Shown in pieces: positions 49,573 through 62,000 of a stretch of 64,000 nucleotides of DNA. The notes under the pieces were generated by a model that made no database searches, had not been told where the DNA came from, and saw nothing but the letters and a program-made list of their open reading frames with translations. Each line of letters starts with the position of its first letter. The stretch's first letter is position 1. Source of the DNA: Neurospora intermedia (taxonomy: Eukaryota; Ascomycota; Sordariomycetes; Sordariales; Sordariaceae). The position numbers were made by a program, and so were the translations under genes. The stretch covers positions 248,001 through 312,000 of the forward strand of contig BTPP01000007.1 of NCBI GenBank assembly GCA_037102815.1, given 5' to 3'.

Positions 49573-51520
49573 GGCTTGTGTCTCTCCGGTACGGGACTTT
49601 GAAGAGTGGCTTAGGACCGGAGCTGCTGCCTTAAGGTGTGAGGATGATATGGTATGCTATTCAGATACTTCTCACGGCCAGAATATGTTGTTCTTATATA
49701 AATCCCGCCGATACCTCATCTTCCGGGCCTGAGTCAGGGCCTTGATCTTGAGACAAGGACAGAAAAGCGGTGAAATAAACGGATGGTCAACTAGTTTCAG
49801 AACGTATCAATGTTCGTTGCATTGCCGCCGTTGGAGGCTTTTTTGCATCTTCATCCACTTGAAGAATGAGACCTTTTGCTTCAGGCTTCTGCTAATAATG
49901 GCAGGAACTCTAGTGCCATCTCTCACCTTCTCGGCCCCAAAGTACAGCAGCTTTGATGGGGTGTCAGTCATACGGCTATTGAGCAAAAGAATCAATATTG
50001 TCCCTCAAAGACGACCAACATGTAGATGATTCCTTGGAGTTCCATGCTGAAAGCCAGACTCAAGGTGGGTTTCTCTTGGATGAGAGATAACACATTCTCT
50101 GGCCCTTTCACCGTCGTCCCTAGAAACGTCGACCAACAAAAAGCAGCCTCAAGAAATTTCCATTGCTTGAACTTCCGATATGATTGTTTCACAATGATAA
50201 AATGGTAGGCATGAGCGCAACAGGGCTCGGCTCTATATCCTTTAATAGCGACCTTCATGACGCGAACTCTTACATGGAATGCTAGAGCAATTGCAATGGA
50301 CGATGGGTGTTCTTGTAAGATGGCTTTTGATGGTATGAATGACGCTAATGAGAAAGAACTTGAGGGTGTTCTAGCCTCATTCAATTTGGAGTTTTCGTGT
50401 ATCTTGGACTTTCGCCAGCTCGCCACCAGTGGAAGAAACTCGTTACTGCATGTCCTTGAACACTCGGTAGAAAAATGGCTATACTATGGTTCGGATGGCT
50501 CAATATCTATCCTTTTGCTCTACCCAGTGTTGGCAGGTTTCCTCTTTTCTTCTCTTCCTGTAGGCTTGCCCTTGCCTCTGCCGTCGAACGGAAGATTTCG
50601 CGCCCTAGTGAAAGTGTCTGGCGCCTCGTCTTTGTGTCTGGCAGTATGGCGATTGTTACGGGCTAATCGGTGCCACTGATCGATTGATCCATCTCAAAAG
50701 GAGTCTGAGTGGTTTATCTGTTCCGTCCTTTGGGTCTGGCGAGAAGGCATCGATGTGTAGCAAATATCATGCATTGTTGCTGGAGGTGGTATGTTTGATG
50801 TGGGAAGAGGAAGGAAGGGACATGGCGAATGCAAATGGAGGAAAGTACATGCCTAGGAACTGGTCAAACAAAGGCCGTGGTCATTCTCAACTTTGCCTAA
50901 CAATTCTCAGTACAGCGGACCTCTGCTCAAAGTACTTTCAGACAGAGAGGCGCGCGAAGAAATACTTCTGGTAGACTGTATGCGCCTGTGCTCTGTTAGT
51001 TGCTGTTATTCACTGGAATTTGCTGGACGGAACCGGGATCAGTGACCTCCGCCGCCAACAACCGGCCGTGCTCATGAATCGACGAGGCCGTGCTTGTCTT
51101 TATTAATCAGATCGAGATCTTGCAGATGTTGGAATTCATGTCCCATTGACTGTGTAGAAGGATGCTTCCCTCCGACAGGCTGAAATTTGGATGCAAAGGG
51201 GGGTACACCTTAAAGTCATCCAAACGCCAATGACATCATCCCGCCGGACATTAACCGTGTACATATCACCCCACGATCGACTGACCCCCGTTCGGTCCCG
51301 TCTTCCCTTTGGTTGGCCCGGGATGCCATTTGGGTCAACACCCCCATTAGACTTCCCGCTCTTTTGGGGAAACACACCGGCTTTTCCAACCTTTCACGAC
51401 TTTTTCCCACCATCCATTCCATCTTCCATATCTCCCGTCTCGGTGGTATCCAAGTGATTGACCTGCGGGCAGGTCCTATCCTACCCCATCAGCACACATC
51501 TTAATCTTGACTCAACCACC
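49573..51520. other. divergent intergenic region, 1.9 kb
   Basis: Promoters of the acidic protein gene and the amino-acid transporter gene. A TTATATAAATCC box at 49693-49704 points in the plus direction. Two overlapping frames occur at 49992-50679 (an ATG frame at 50257, plus strand, 140 residues). Neither shows a known motif, and the leader of the transporter is CT-rich (51360-51450). Confidence 0.45.
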
Positions 51521-53383
51521 ATGTCAGACAAATCCATCACCTCGTTGACCTCCCAAGACCGCCGCGAAGCCGAGGCACAGGTTGTCGCCGAACATCTTCC
51601 CGCCGGCTACACGGCCGAATTCGACCCCGAACACAACAGCATAACCACCCAACATGGCTCCGAAGCGACGACACACACACAGGCCAACAAGACGGTCTCA
51701 GCCGGCAGCGCCGAGGGGTCCTCGTCTACACGGACACGCTCGACAACACCAACACCAAACGAAGTAGAGGCCGGCGGCGCTGCCTCCTCCCTCAAACTCC
51801 AAGGAGGTGACATCCACCGCAACATCTTCAAGATCGACGCCTCGGCCAAACTACAACAGCTGCACCGGCGAGCCAACACCTTCCACACCCCGCGAGAGTT
51901 CGAGCAAAACACCGAAGTGCCCATGACCGTATCCGATCAGCTCGCCCCCGGCGGCGCCCGCCGCGCCTTCTTACACCGGAAACACGGCGGCGGTGGTAAC
52001 GACTTCCTAGCCGCCCGCATGCCCATCACCCGCAACTTTGTCGAGTTCCTCGATCTTTACGGCAGTTTCGCCGGCGAAGATCTCGCCGACTCGGACGAGG
52101 AAGCCGTCGAAGAAGAAGAGGAAGAAGAAGAAGCCCGCATTGGCGAAACCACGGCTCTCCTCCGCCACCGGCGCCCTTCGATCCGCGTCCCCAAAGCCCG
52201 CCCCCACACGGCCGGCACCACCAAGACCTTCTTCACTTTGATCAAAGCCTTCGTCGGCACCGGCATCATGTTCCTCCCCAAGGCGTTTGCCAACGGCGGC
52301 CTCCTGTTCTCCTCGCTCGCCATGGTCATCGTCTCAGCAGTGACCATGATCGCCTTCCACCTGCTGCTACAATGCACCCACCACCACGGCGGCGGCTACG
52401 GCGAGATCGGCGCCGCCATCGCCGGCGAGCGCATGCGCACCTTAATCCTCGCCTCCATCACCATTTCCCAACTCGGTTTCGTATGCGCCGGCATTGTCTT
52501 CGTCGCCGAGAACTTGACCAGCTTCCTAACCGCCGTCACGCCCGGCTCCCAAGCGCCCTTATCCTCCGTAGCACTCATCGCCATCCAAGTAGTTTTGCTC
52601 GTCCCCCTCGCGTGGATCCGCAACATCTCCAAACTCGGTCCCGCCGCACTCTTAGCAGACGCCTGCATCCTCATTGGCGTATCATACATTTACCAATTCG
52701 ACATTCGCGCTCTAGCAGCAAACGGGATTCACAAGTCCGTAGTCCTCTTTAACCCGGAGCGTTACACCCTCATGATCGGCTCCGCCATTTTTACTTTTGA
52801 GGGAATCGGTTTGATCCTCCCGATCCAGAGCTCCATGGCCCAACCGCAGCGCTTCGAGTGGTTATTGGCTGTGGTGATGGTCATCATCACTCTAGTCTTC
52901 ACCTCCGTCGGCGCCCTGTCTTATGCCACCTTTGGCACGGAAACGCAGATTGAAATCATCAACAACTTCCCGCAGGACAGTAAACTAGTCAATACGGTAC
53001 AGTTCCTTTACTCGGTCGCTGTCCTGGTGGGCACCCCCGTGCAGCTGTTCCCGGCGCTGAGAATCATCGAGAGCAAAGTCTTTGGGCATCGGTCGGGAAA
53101 GAGGAGTCAGAGGACCAAGTGGATCAAGAACATGTTCCGGCTGGGCCTGTTGGTGCTTTGTGCAGTGGTGGCGGTGTTGGGAACGGGTAATCTGGATAAG
53201 TTTGTGGCGCTTATCGGGAGCACAGCGTGTGTGCCGCTGGTGTACGTGTATCCGGCGTATTTGCACTACAAGGGCGTGGCGACCGCGAGGTGGGCCAAGG
53301 TGGGGGATGTGGCCATGATGGTTTTGGGAGTGGTTTGTATGGTTTATACAACGGCCGTGACGATTTATTATAGTTTCATGTGA
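51521..53383 (+). CDS. AVT3/AVT4-like vacuolar amino-acid transporter (AAAP family)
   Basis: Single-exon gene, 620 residues. The ATG at 51521 (CACCATGTCAG) is chosen because the frame's earlier start is TTG. Yeast AVT3/AVT4 export neutral amino acids from the vacuole. The N-terminal 220 residues are a long hydrophilic cytosolic region typical of the AVT3/4 subgroup, with Ser/Thr-rich stretches, MPITRNFVEFLDLYGSFAGEDL, and the acidic EEEEEEEEARIGETTALLRHR just before the membrane. The first helix carries the family hallmark TFFTLIKAFVGTGIMFLPKAF (about 233-253). About eleven transmembrane segments follow, including SQLGFVCAGIVFVAENL, TLMIGSAIFTFEGIGLILPIQ and LVYVYPAYLHYK. No break or oddity was seen. 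Substrate range is inferred from family. Confidence 0.93.
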   Translation: MSDKSITSLTSQDRREAEAQVVAEHLPAGYTAEFDPEHNSITTQHGSEATTHTQANKTVSAGSAEGSSSTRTRSTTPTPNEVEAGGAASSLKLQGGDIHRNIFKIDASAKLQQLHRRANTFHTPREFEQNTEVPMTVSDQLAPGGARRAFLHRKHGGGGNDFLAARMPITRNFVEFLDLYGSFAGEDLADSDEEAVEEEEEEEEARIGETTALLRHRRPSIRVPKARPHTAGTTKTFFTLIKAFVGTGIMFLPKAFANGGLLFSSLAMVIVSAVTMIAFHLLLQCTHHHGGGYGEIGAAIAGERMRTLILASITISQLGFVCAGIVFVAENLTSFLTAVTPGSQAPLSSVALIAIQVVLLVPLAWIRNISKLGPAALLADACILIGVSYIYQFDIRALAANGIHKSVVLFNPERYTLMIGSAIFTFEGIGLILPIQSSMAQPQRFEWLLAVVMVIITLVFTSVGALSYATFGTETQIEIINNFPQDSKLVNTVQFLYSVAVLVGTPVQLFPALRIIESKVFGHRSGKRSQRTKWIKNMFRLGLLVLCAVVAVLGTGNLDKFVALIGSTACVPLVYVYPAYLHYKGVATARWAKVGDVAMMVLGVVCMVYTTAVTIYYSFM

Positions 53384-53761
53384 GGTAGTGATGATGTTGG
53401 GGTTTGGCTTGGCTTTTAGGGCGTTCTTGTGTGGGAATATGGACGGACGGGTTTTGGAGTTTGGGGAATGGGAAAACACGGGGGAATTTGATTTTTGACC
53501 TTGCGGCGGACTACTCGGTGAGTAGAACTAGGGATCATGCTTATTATGTTGTTAAAAGCGGAAGAGAAATAAAGCACTGATGTTCAGAGAAAACAAGTGT
53601 AGGACAATATCTGAATCATGCTTGGTTCTTCTAGGGAGACTGAGCCGGCAACAAACTGTAGAGCGCCTTCGACCTTCCGCCGCGTAACGATCCACGACCC
53701 TGCGCAGCCCTGGAGTACCAACCAATGTGACGATACCAGATCAGAGGCCATCAACATGCCT
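53384..53761. other. convergent 3' region
   Basis: Downstream region shared by the transporter gene and the BTB gene. No gene seen. Confidence 0.6.
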
Positions 53762-54589
53762 CTACGTCCAAGGTATCTGCTTCGCATTATGAGTAACCAT
53801 ATCCACCGCGATTCTCGGCTCCTTCTCCATCAAGCTTGTCCACATCTTCAAGTTTCGGCTCCCATTTACCGAAGATATCATACAGTCGCAAAGATATGTC
53901 CTCGCAAAAGATGCAATGTTCGATCTCATCCCGTCACATGCGTCTTGTGTCTTCTTTTCATCATCCCAGAACCGGCGTCCCTGATGGTAGATATACCCAA
54001 TCACATCCATCACCTCCCGCCACATCTTTTCTTCTAGGCCAAAACAGCCCTCAGGTGTAGTAGTAGTAGTAGTAGTAGGACGCCGCATCAGGACTTGGAA
54101 GGTAGTCCGTAGGTGTTTGTAGGTTATCGCTTGAAGCCAGTTCAATTTATAGAACATGGCGAATGCCCAGATCTGCGCAATTTGTCGGTACACGGATCCG
54201 GGCGTTGGTGGCTGTACAAAGGGGCTACTTTCGTAGATCCAATATGCATCTTGGTTTTTCTTTCTGGCATTGGTGTAACTTTGGTGTTTTTTCAAAATGT
54301 GTTGTTCGGGGAAAGACATGATGGGCAGTTTGTAATCCCCCATGTATGCGTACTGCACAAACAGGTTGAAGATGTCTTCGTCGATGAAGGTGCTCCAGTC
54401 GACTGGCTTGGCGGCCACACCTTGACGGCTGGAATTTTGATCATGTTTAGAAATGATGGCATGAAGGGGGTCGGATAGGCTGGCGATTAGAGATTTGCTG
54501 ATATGGTATTCGCTTTTAGAGGGCCCGATGAGAAATTTGACGAGGTTGGAAGAGCATACGCTTAAGATGGGAGAGGATGTTGTCAACAT
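53762..54589 (-). CDS. BTB/POZ-domain protein
   Basis: Single-exon gene, 275 residues, ATG at 54589. Residues 14-90 follow the fungal BTB pattern: VKFLIGPSKSEYHISKSLIASLSDPLHAII (strand, then the H-x-x-L-S-x-S-P segment) and FIDEDIFNLFVQYAYMGDY. The rest is all-helical with AQIWAFAMFYKLNWLQAITYKHL, a BACK-like segment common in this large group. A poly-Thr run at about 170-177 is encoded by an ACT microsatellite (54057-54079). BTB proteins usually dimerise and may recruit substrates to cullin-3 ligases, but no Kelch, MATH or zinc-finger part is present, so the partner is unknown. The family is expanded in filamentous ascomycetes. Confidence 0.82.
   Translation of the reverse strand: MLTTSSPILSVCSSNLVKFLIGPSKSEYHISKSLIASLSDPLHAIISKHDQNSSRQGVAAKPVDWSTFIDEDIFNLFVQYAYMGDYKLPIMSFPEQHILKKHQSYTNARKKNQDAYWIYESSPFVQPPTPGSVYRQIAQIWAFAMFYKLNWLQAITYKHLRTTFQVLMRRPTTTTTTTPEGCFGLEEKMWREVMDVIGYIYHQGRRFWDDEKKTQDACDGMRSNIASFARTYLCDCMISSVNGSRNLKMWTSLMEKEPRIAVDMVTHNAKQIPWT
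54057..54079. repeat. GTA trinucleotide microsatellite
   Basis: About seven GTA/TAG units inside the BTB coding sequence, encoding consecutive Thr residues on the minus strand. Confidence 0.85.
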
Positions 54590-56098
54590 GCATCCTAAAT
54601 ATTTTCATGCGAGGAGTTCTTCGGAAGAGAATCAAGGATCCGACTTACAGCTGGAGATCCCTACTTAGAAGGCCGCGAATTCCAGTATCGAGAGGACTCC
54701 ACCAAAGCCGTGGAATGTTCCCATTTCCCGCCATCACGTCGTCAGATTTCCTACTGTCAGTCAGTGACTCAGGAGTAAGTAATGCTTTGGTGGTCGACGA
54801 AGAAGATGAAAGTGGTGGTGACACTGACTTACTATATCGAAGACTGGTCGGGTTCGGAGCCACCAAACTGACACATCATCAGGTAGCCATACATACCTGC
54901 CCATCATTAGGTGAAAACGGAAGGCCAATGAGTAACGGGCCTCCAGCAGGCCGTGAACCCGACCCAAGCGGTCTAGCAAACGGCGATAGTGACCCTTGTG
55001 CATGTGAACAGACTTCCGTTTGTCCTTGTCGACGGCAGTCTCTCCAAACAAGCATCGCTTATGACCCGTACAATGCGGCTCCTAGCAGAAGAGATCATCT
55101 TGACCTGTTGCTGGTTCACTTACTGGGACTGACCGCCGGCGAGCGACATGGAATCGATCGCAACTGTATTCCGGTATCCGAGCAACCGTTGGGATGGTTG
55201 ATTGACGAGCAACATCTGCGGCCCTATAAGCAAAAACACTTGTGAGACAGATCCCGTTGCCTATATCCGATTGATCTTTGTTGACTTTGCCCCTCGTTCA
55301 TTCTCCGAATCTGGGTGGTCATGAAGAAGGCCACGAAGTGTGCCTCGGAGACCTTGCGGAGACTCAAGGCATGAAGGCACGAGGAAAGAGTGAGGAAGTC
55401 AAACTCACCGAGCAAACAGATGGCCCATAGTTCATCTTGAACTTTCGAACTTCCATGGTAGGTTAAACGAGGCGACACTGCGTTGTTCAGTTTAGTATTG
55501 AATAAGAACTGCTTGATGTGCAACTTTCACTTGGTAGGTGAAAAGAAGAATGGCTCGAGATTGGCAGGCCAGGTTTCAGTTACTTCTACCTTGATGCTCG
55601 ATGAGTATTCAGGTACCTTGTGGAAGACCTGGGTGGGTTGCAGTTTCTCCCGTTATCGTCACAGGTACACAGTATCTCGGCATGAGCTTTCCGTCCGTAG
55701 ATACCTTTGAAGAAGGAAGCATCCGAAAGTGAAAACATCCGTAACGAATGTGAGTCCGGCACTGCAGTTCACTGTGGTGGAAGGTAAGTATGATGTCGAG
55801 ATCGGCAGCGGTTGGCACGTCGTTTCTCACCCTGTTTGTCAGATTACCTCTTAATTTCCGGCTTTTCACCACGAAGAACTTCCGATGGAACTGAGTGAAC
55901 TTCAGGTAAGCAAAGATATGATGAAATCACCTACCTTAGATATAATGCACTCATGGATGTCAAGCCCTGGACGGGACCTTCCTTCCACTTACGTCTTACC
56001 TGTACAAAGGCAGTCATCTCTCGTCCCTACATTGCTTCCTTGGTCGCGGCTTCTACCTGCCTAGGTAGTTTCTGTCGTTATCGTCACTTCCCCCCCTC

Positions 56099-56105
<7 letters not shown>

Positions 56106-56138
<33 letters not shown>
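56106..56138. repeat. poly-C homopolymer tract
   Basis: About 33 consecutive C residues. Long C/G homopolymers are much rarer than poly-A/T in fungal DNA and are prone to length errors in sequencing. Confidence 0.85.
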
Positions 56139-56140
<2 letters not shown>

Positions 56141-56257
56141 TTGCCCCCGAACCTCATCTTACCTCCAGGTACCTAGAGGTAGTTTGACCTCTTTGGCCTG
56201 CCCGTACTTCCTTACTCTCCGGCTACGAACTGCTCTCAACATCATCGCTTTCCATAG

Positions 56258-56307
56258 AGATACCTCTAGGTACCTATCTGGTAGTTAGCAACTACCTAGA
56301 GGTACCC
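56258..56307. repeat. inverted repeat of the GGTACC motif
   Basis: GATACCTCTAGGTACCTAT and, 15 nt later, ACTACCTAGAGGTACCC are near reverse complements and could fold into a hairpin. A third copy (GGTACCTAGAGGTAG) lies at 56168-56182. Confidence 0.7.
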
Positions 56308-57264
56308 TGGAAACATCGCTCTTGACAAGTTCACGCTAAGCAGTCCCCTATTTCACCTGATCTCTCCCGCTTTGGCGTTGGTGGGTAGTTAAGATTTAGT
56401 ATTATCACAGACACGGCACAACCAGTGCGCTCAGATGTTAGTTCACTAACAGAGTCCATCCTCCATTCCAACTCGCGATCGTACACACACCTTTGGGACA
56501 CTGCAAAGATACTGCGCAACGAGAGATCAATGAAAGTTGAAGCCAGTTCAATTATATTGTCAAGTACTATGACGTCGACGGCCTGAAGTAACTTTCATGG
56601 TGTCGTTGTGCTATCGCCTTCTGGCTAGTTGAGAGCGCCAGTTTGTGTTGTGGTGATAGTCCGTCTGCTTTTGTTTCAAGTTTCGGGGTTTCATCTGACT
56701 TGATTGTCGTAGAACGATAAGTTGCTTTGCTGTGATTATTCTGTGAAATCCATGACAAGCTGTAAGTCGAATAACAGAGATACAAGGGGTGCTGCAATCG
56801 ATGGGCATGATCACGGGCTGAACGAGGGGAACTAGCTTCAACCATATGCTCATCCACATTGTCATTTCTAAATGGGGTATCTATGTACCTATTTTTCCAG
56901 CTCTACCTCCTCAATCTTTTTCCACGTCTTCCTCCGTCTTCCACGCCGTCTCGCCGCTTTTGTCTAGCCATCCATCTCTGGGCGTACGTACCCAACCAAT
57001 GATGGGTTTTATATCCAACGGTTCCCGACACCAGCATCCCATGGCGCACCATCTGATTTCCGTTCATCACTCTCCACTGTACCCTCATGCACCATAATAA
57101 TACTCTCCGGAAAGTAGGTCCAAGTCATTAACATTACCATCTCGCTTTTCATATCCAAGAATCATATAATCTATCTATACATGAAACAGTTCATCGCTCT
57201 ATTCTTTTTCTTCCTTCACCCTAGTTGAGAGGGCAACGGCAGCCAGCGTCTACCTGGTCACCTT

Positions 57265-59072
57265 TTAATCCTTCTTTCCCAAGGATCCCTCTACCGGCAC
57301 CGGCTTCTTAACGTCGCCAGGGATCGCCGAGACGGCACCAGTAGTCATGGTCGCGACATCCTCGCCAACCTGCTCCGTGGGCGGACCGGCGTAATTCTTG
57401 TGGCCCCAGGTAATGTACCACGCCAGAGAAACGGAGGTGAAGCCGACGAAGACGACGGGGGCGTAGTTGACGGTGCCGGCGCTGACGGGGATGTAGGCAG
57501 GCATGCAGAAGAGGGGAACCGCAAAGAAGGACCAGGCTGTTTTTCACGGGTAAGTAACTGCCTAGAGCAAATGGGGTTCAGGAAACGGAGAGGAGAACAT
57601 ACCCAAAGCAATAATGTTGCAAAACCACCCTAACTTGCCCAACGGGAACTTGGCACCAATGACATGCTTCCGCTTTTCAATCATCGAAACGGCAATCGGG
57701 ACCGCGTACGAGATGGTCAGGCAAATAACACCAACACCACTGAAGGCGTTGAAAGCCGCCGACGAACCAAAGTAAATGACGCCCAGCAAGATTTGGATAA
57801 CCATGGACAACATCATGGCGTTCAACGGCAGATCCAGACCGGTGTGCACCTCCTTCCACCACCTGGCTCCGGGAATGGCACCGTCGCGAGCAAACGCCCA
57901 GGTGCAGCGAGAGGCGGCGGTGGTGCAGGCAGTACCGCAGAGGATGCCGAGGACCATCAGGGGAATAAGCAAGCAGATAGCTCCAACAGAGGAACCGACC
58001 GCGGACTTGAGGATGGTGGGGACGGGCTGACCGGACGGCAAGGCGACCAGCATGGCAATGTCGGGGAGCACGAACATGAGCGGGATCATGAAGACCAGGC
58101 CGCCGATAGCGTTGATGACGATGGTAATGACCATGGCCTTGGGCACCTGGGTGGCCGGGCGCTGGACTTCCTCGCACATGGAGATGATCATGCCCGTCGA
58201 CGAGGTGGCGTAGCCGGCGTGCAGGAGACCGACGCAGAAAGCCCAGCCCTTGGGCCAGCCGGAGGTGGGCTCGAAATGGCCGAAGGCGTAAGCGCCGGAG
58301 TGGCGGCCTTCCTTGGCTACGACGAGGATGGTGACAAGGATGCAAATGAGGCCGACAAAGGTCCAGACAATGGCGAAGGTCTGCGCACGATGTTAGATGC
58401 TAAAGTGTTGATTCTATGTGAAGAACGGAAACTTACGTCCAAAAGAGGCAGGATCTTGTTGCCCAGCGCCGAGATGGCATTACACAGTAAAGTAATGGCC
58501 AAGAACACCAAAAAGATCTGGTACGTCTCGGCCTGCCAAATATCGCTGCCGTCCTCATCTTGGAAGACATTGACACAAGCGACAAAAAACAGAGCAGTAC
58601 CAAAGTTCACAGCCAAGGTAATCGTGATATTGCCAACGACATAGGCCCATCCGCAAATGTAGGCCGACACTCTTCGATACTTGGCAGGCGCAATCATGAA
58701 AGTCTGGTAGTAGACACCGCCAGCCGTAGGATAAACCGACGTGATTTCGCCAAGAGAAGCCGCAACGCAGAGGATGATGGCACTGATAATGACCCAGCCC
58801 CAGATGACAACGACGGGACCGCCGTTTTGCAGCGGGTAGTACAGGGTGGTGGCCAGACCGTAAGGAATCGAGGCGAGGACGAAGGACATGAAGGCGACGT
58901 GCCACGTCGAGCGGGTGCGCGCTAGTTCGGCCTTGTAGCCGAGAGCGTTGAGGAGGTCATCGCCGTCACTAGCCGAGGCCACCTCACCACCGAGTTCGTG
59001 GCTGCGCGGGCGAAGATTGTCGGGCGGCCCGGCGGCATAGCTGCCGCTCGCCTTGGCGGCCGTTGTACTCAT
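57265..59072 (-). CDS. APC-family amino-acid/GABA/choline-type permease
   Basis: Three exons: 59072-58437, 58380-57603, 57536-57265, giving 561 residues; both introns (56 and 66 nt) are phase-consistent. The ATG at 59072 begins MSTTAAKASGSYAAGPP; the open frame extends upstream without another good ATG context. About twelve transmembrane helices follow a hydrophilic N-terminus of about 75 residues. The block FMSFVLASIPYGLATTLYYPL, the ITSVYPTAGGVYYQTF motif and AYICGWAYVVGNI are typical of the fungal GABA/choline permease branch (yeast Uga4 and Hnm1). The cytosolic loop MIISMCEEVQRPATQVPKAM carries the EE.xxPxxxVPKAM signature of that branch, confirming the subfamily. The exact substrate cannot be told from sequence alone. 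The tail ends PVEGSLGKKD. Confidence 0.92.
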
Positions 59073-62000
59073 GGCACGGAGGAGAGGGAGCTGCAACGGC
59101 GGGACGGGGCCGGATGTAATGCTTCCTGTGACGTCAATGCAGATATCTGTCAAGGCGGGCTCCGTGCGTCGGCGGCCGGTGTTGCAGGTCGCGGCAGGTG
59201 GCACTGAGTCGGATACTGAATTCCCGTCAAGCCGAGCGAATCGATGTAAGAGAGGACAGTGATGGGTGACAGGTTGTTGTTGTTGCTGTTGTGGTTGTCG
59301 TCGATTGGCAGTGCGGACTTGTCACCGTCAATGTCTCCCAGAGAGGCTGGATTCGAGTGCCAATGGATGGGTGGGTGGTCCAGTCGTTCGTTGTAAAAGT
59401 CGGATGATGTGAGATGGGATGACCTAGTGATGGGCCAAACGTGTAATGTACGTACTATTTCAGGTCAGAAGGAAGTTCAGATGATGGGCCTTCCTTCCAA
59501 ACATTTATTTGCCCGAGCTATCGGGTTGGTTGCGGTACGGACGGACGGTGCAGCAGCAGCTTGGGACCTTGCAGGCCAAGCAGGCCTGAAGCTGCTACCC
59601 TCGCGTGCGCCCTGCAGCGGGGACCCCTGCTTACAAGCTCTTCAGTTCCCTCTTTCCGTGATGTGCCAATGGAATCTTGGGACCCAAATCTTTTTGCAAT
59701 CTGTGGGGTATTCCGTTCCTTCTCGCCCGGGCCCCGGCCCATCACATCCGTCTCTTATCCATTCTTTCCTCCACTGTTGCTTGGCCCTTTTGGTGCAATT
59801 ATCCCATCGAGCCCACTCCCCCACGAGTTTGGTTGCCGTACAATAGGATGTGACTGCAGTGACCCCTGGTAAGCTCTACGAGAGGAACCAGTTTTGTTTT
59901 GGTAGCGTGAACTGAACCATTTGCCTCTCTTGCCCCCATACTGTACACAACTTAAGGTACACCTGCTAGTAGAGACATGGAGGGAAGCTCTCAGTTAACG
60001 ACAACGACAATGGCAACGGCAATGGTAATGCTGTTGTACATAAACTCCATGTCCCGCAGTGCCCCGGTGGGCTGACACCATCACCGCGTTCCCCAACATT
60101 ACCAGCAATCGCTATCTAGCACCAACTCACACATGTGATACTATTCCGCATGGGGCCTAATAAGAGAGATAACAGGGCTGATTGCCAAGAACGAAAAGCT
60201 CCGTCGACTCTAATAACTTCGTGCTAACCGCTACTTCCAGTAATTCGTGCGCTCATCCTCAGGATTTGCCTCCATTTCGCCTGTTTCCGGTTCTTGTTGT
60301 TTTGGAGTTTTTTTTTTAATCCATTTTTCTGCGGACCACTGTTGGGCCTTTTGCGATTGAGACTTGGGACGACTTTTCACTTTTTTTTTTTTTTTTTAAT
60401 CTGCTCCCGATCATCCAGTCGATCAGTCAGTCAGTCGGTTATCCGTCCCTGGTTCCCTAGACCCCGTTGTTGTTCCTGCTCCTGTCTCGAACTTATCTTG
60501 ATTCGTAGTCTTTTGTCTGGGCCGAGACCGCCTTTTTCTGATGTTGTAGAGTTTTTTTTTCCCTCCAGTACCTCTACTATGTGTTATATCTTTCACTGGG
60601 ATTTTAGTCTCGCATGTATCTTCTATAGTAGGGGTGAAAGTGAAAAAAAAGCCCCTTCCTTCCATTCACTTCGTTGTGAGAGTCCATCCACAGGGTCCAA
60701 AAGAGAGCTGAGACAGGTGAGATTCTAGTGTCTTCTGCGTTTCAAACCCCCTGAAATATCTATCGAGAACCCGAGAGAACCCTCGCAGATCGAAGAAAAA
60801 AGAGTCGGTCGAAGGTCAAAACAGCAGCTTGCTTTCCATCCATCATCTGTGCTTGTTGACGCGAGTTCCAGTCTTCCACCAAACCCTGAAGTTCCTCCTA
60901 AGTCCCTACGTAAGGGCAATTTGTCCACAACCTCGCGAACCTGGAGAACTCGCAACGAAATGGTTATGTGCCTGACAAGCCCTTGGTCGAGCCTCCACCT
61001 TTTTCCCAGCCCGCCCGCCCCCGCCGCCCTTCCCCGACCTTTTTTACCCGCTTTTCTATCCACTTTCCATGGAACTTTGCAGAAAGTTTAGTGGAGCCAC
61101 ACAAACCGCGACTACACTAGCGGTACCTAGTGAAGTCGATATCCCAAGAACCACGCCAATACAAACGAGACTTCTTTTGACATGTGAAAGTCGTTGAGAA
61201 AACTAGTGGTGTAGTAAAACGTACGAATTGTGCTGCCTGGAGATGGGAAAACTCAACAAAAAGTTTGATGCCCGTTGAGAATTGGGGCTGTGTTTGATTG
61301 GGTTCAGTTCCTTGTATCATTGCCGCCCGCCCGGTTCACCGGATGTAAACGAGAGTGATAACCAAAGGCCACGTTCAATTTGTATCTGCGGCACATGTCA
61401 TGACGGTGTTTTGTTGTCCTAGAACAGTCGACGCCTTATATAAACTTCTCCCCAACCAACCACGCTCTCTTCGGAGTAACCAAATATTTAATCGTACTTG
61501 TGATTGTGCAGAGTGATAATCTAAATGAGAAGTGGCTAGTCGGGAAGGCATTGCTTGACGGCTTGTGCCTGGCAACGCGGCGGATTTGAAGTATTTCGAC
61601 CTTCTGTGGGTTGAGGGCAGAATGGGGGAAGTTTGAGGAAAAAGTTGAAGAACGACGACAGACAATGGAAAAACAAATGAACGAGGTCTGCAAGCACGTG
61701 CAACTTGCTTGACGCGTGCTTCGGTCCTTCCCGTTCCCGTTCCCGTTCCGTCCCTCCTTCAATCTGAACATGTACGCACGTCTAATGCAGGGGAGAGTTG
61801 AATTCTTGAATAAAAAGAGAGAGGAAGAAACTCGCGAGGGTATATGTCGTCGTATGCTGCACGAAGGGCGGCATCTCGGCCATCGCCGATCCTGTTTAGG
61901 TAATTGCCCTACAGCACTCGCATTGTAACCCTCCGTCCACCCGACATCACTCGCCTTGACTGTCTTTAGCTATGTACCCAGTGGTGGCGACTGATTAATA

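Larger units (their letters stand above)
54590..57264. other. intergenic, 2.7 kb
   Basis: No convincing gene; frames at 54577-55245 and 55224-55523 have non-ATG starts or no motifs. It contains the poly-C tract (56106-56138) and an inverted repeat made of CTAGAGGTACC motifs (56160-56310). Confidence 0.45.

Noticed and set aside
54577-55245. 222-residue plus-strand frame over the BTB gene start
   Set aside because: No family signature and antisense overlap with the BTB start; composition resembles intergenic DNA.
57664-58644. 326-residue plus-strand frame
   Set aside because: Antisense of the permease; Asp/Gly/His-rich composition is the mirror of hydrophobic helices.
60294-60728. 144-residue plus-strand frame, Phe/Ser rich
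   Set aside because: It only reflects the T/C-rich DNA of the region; no conserved features.
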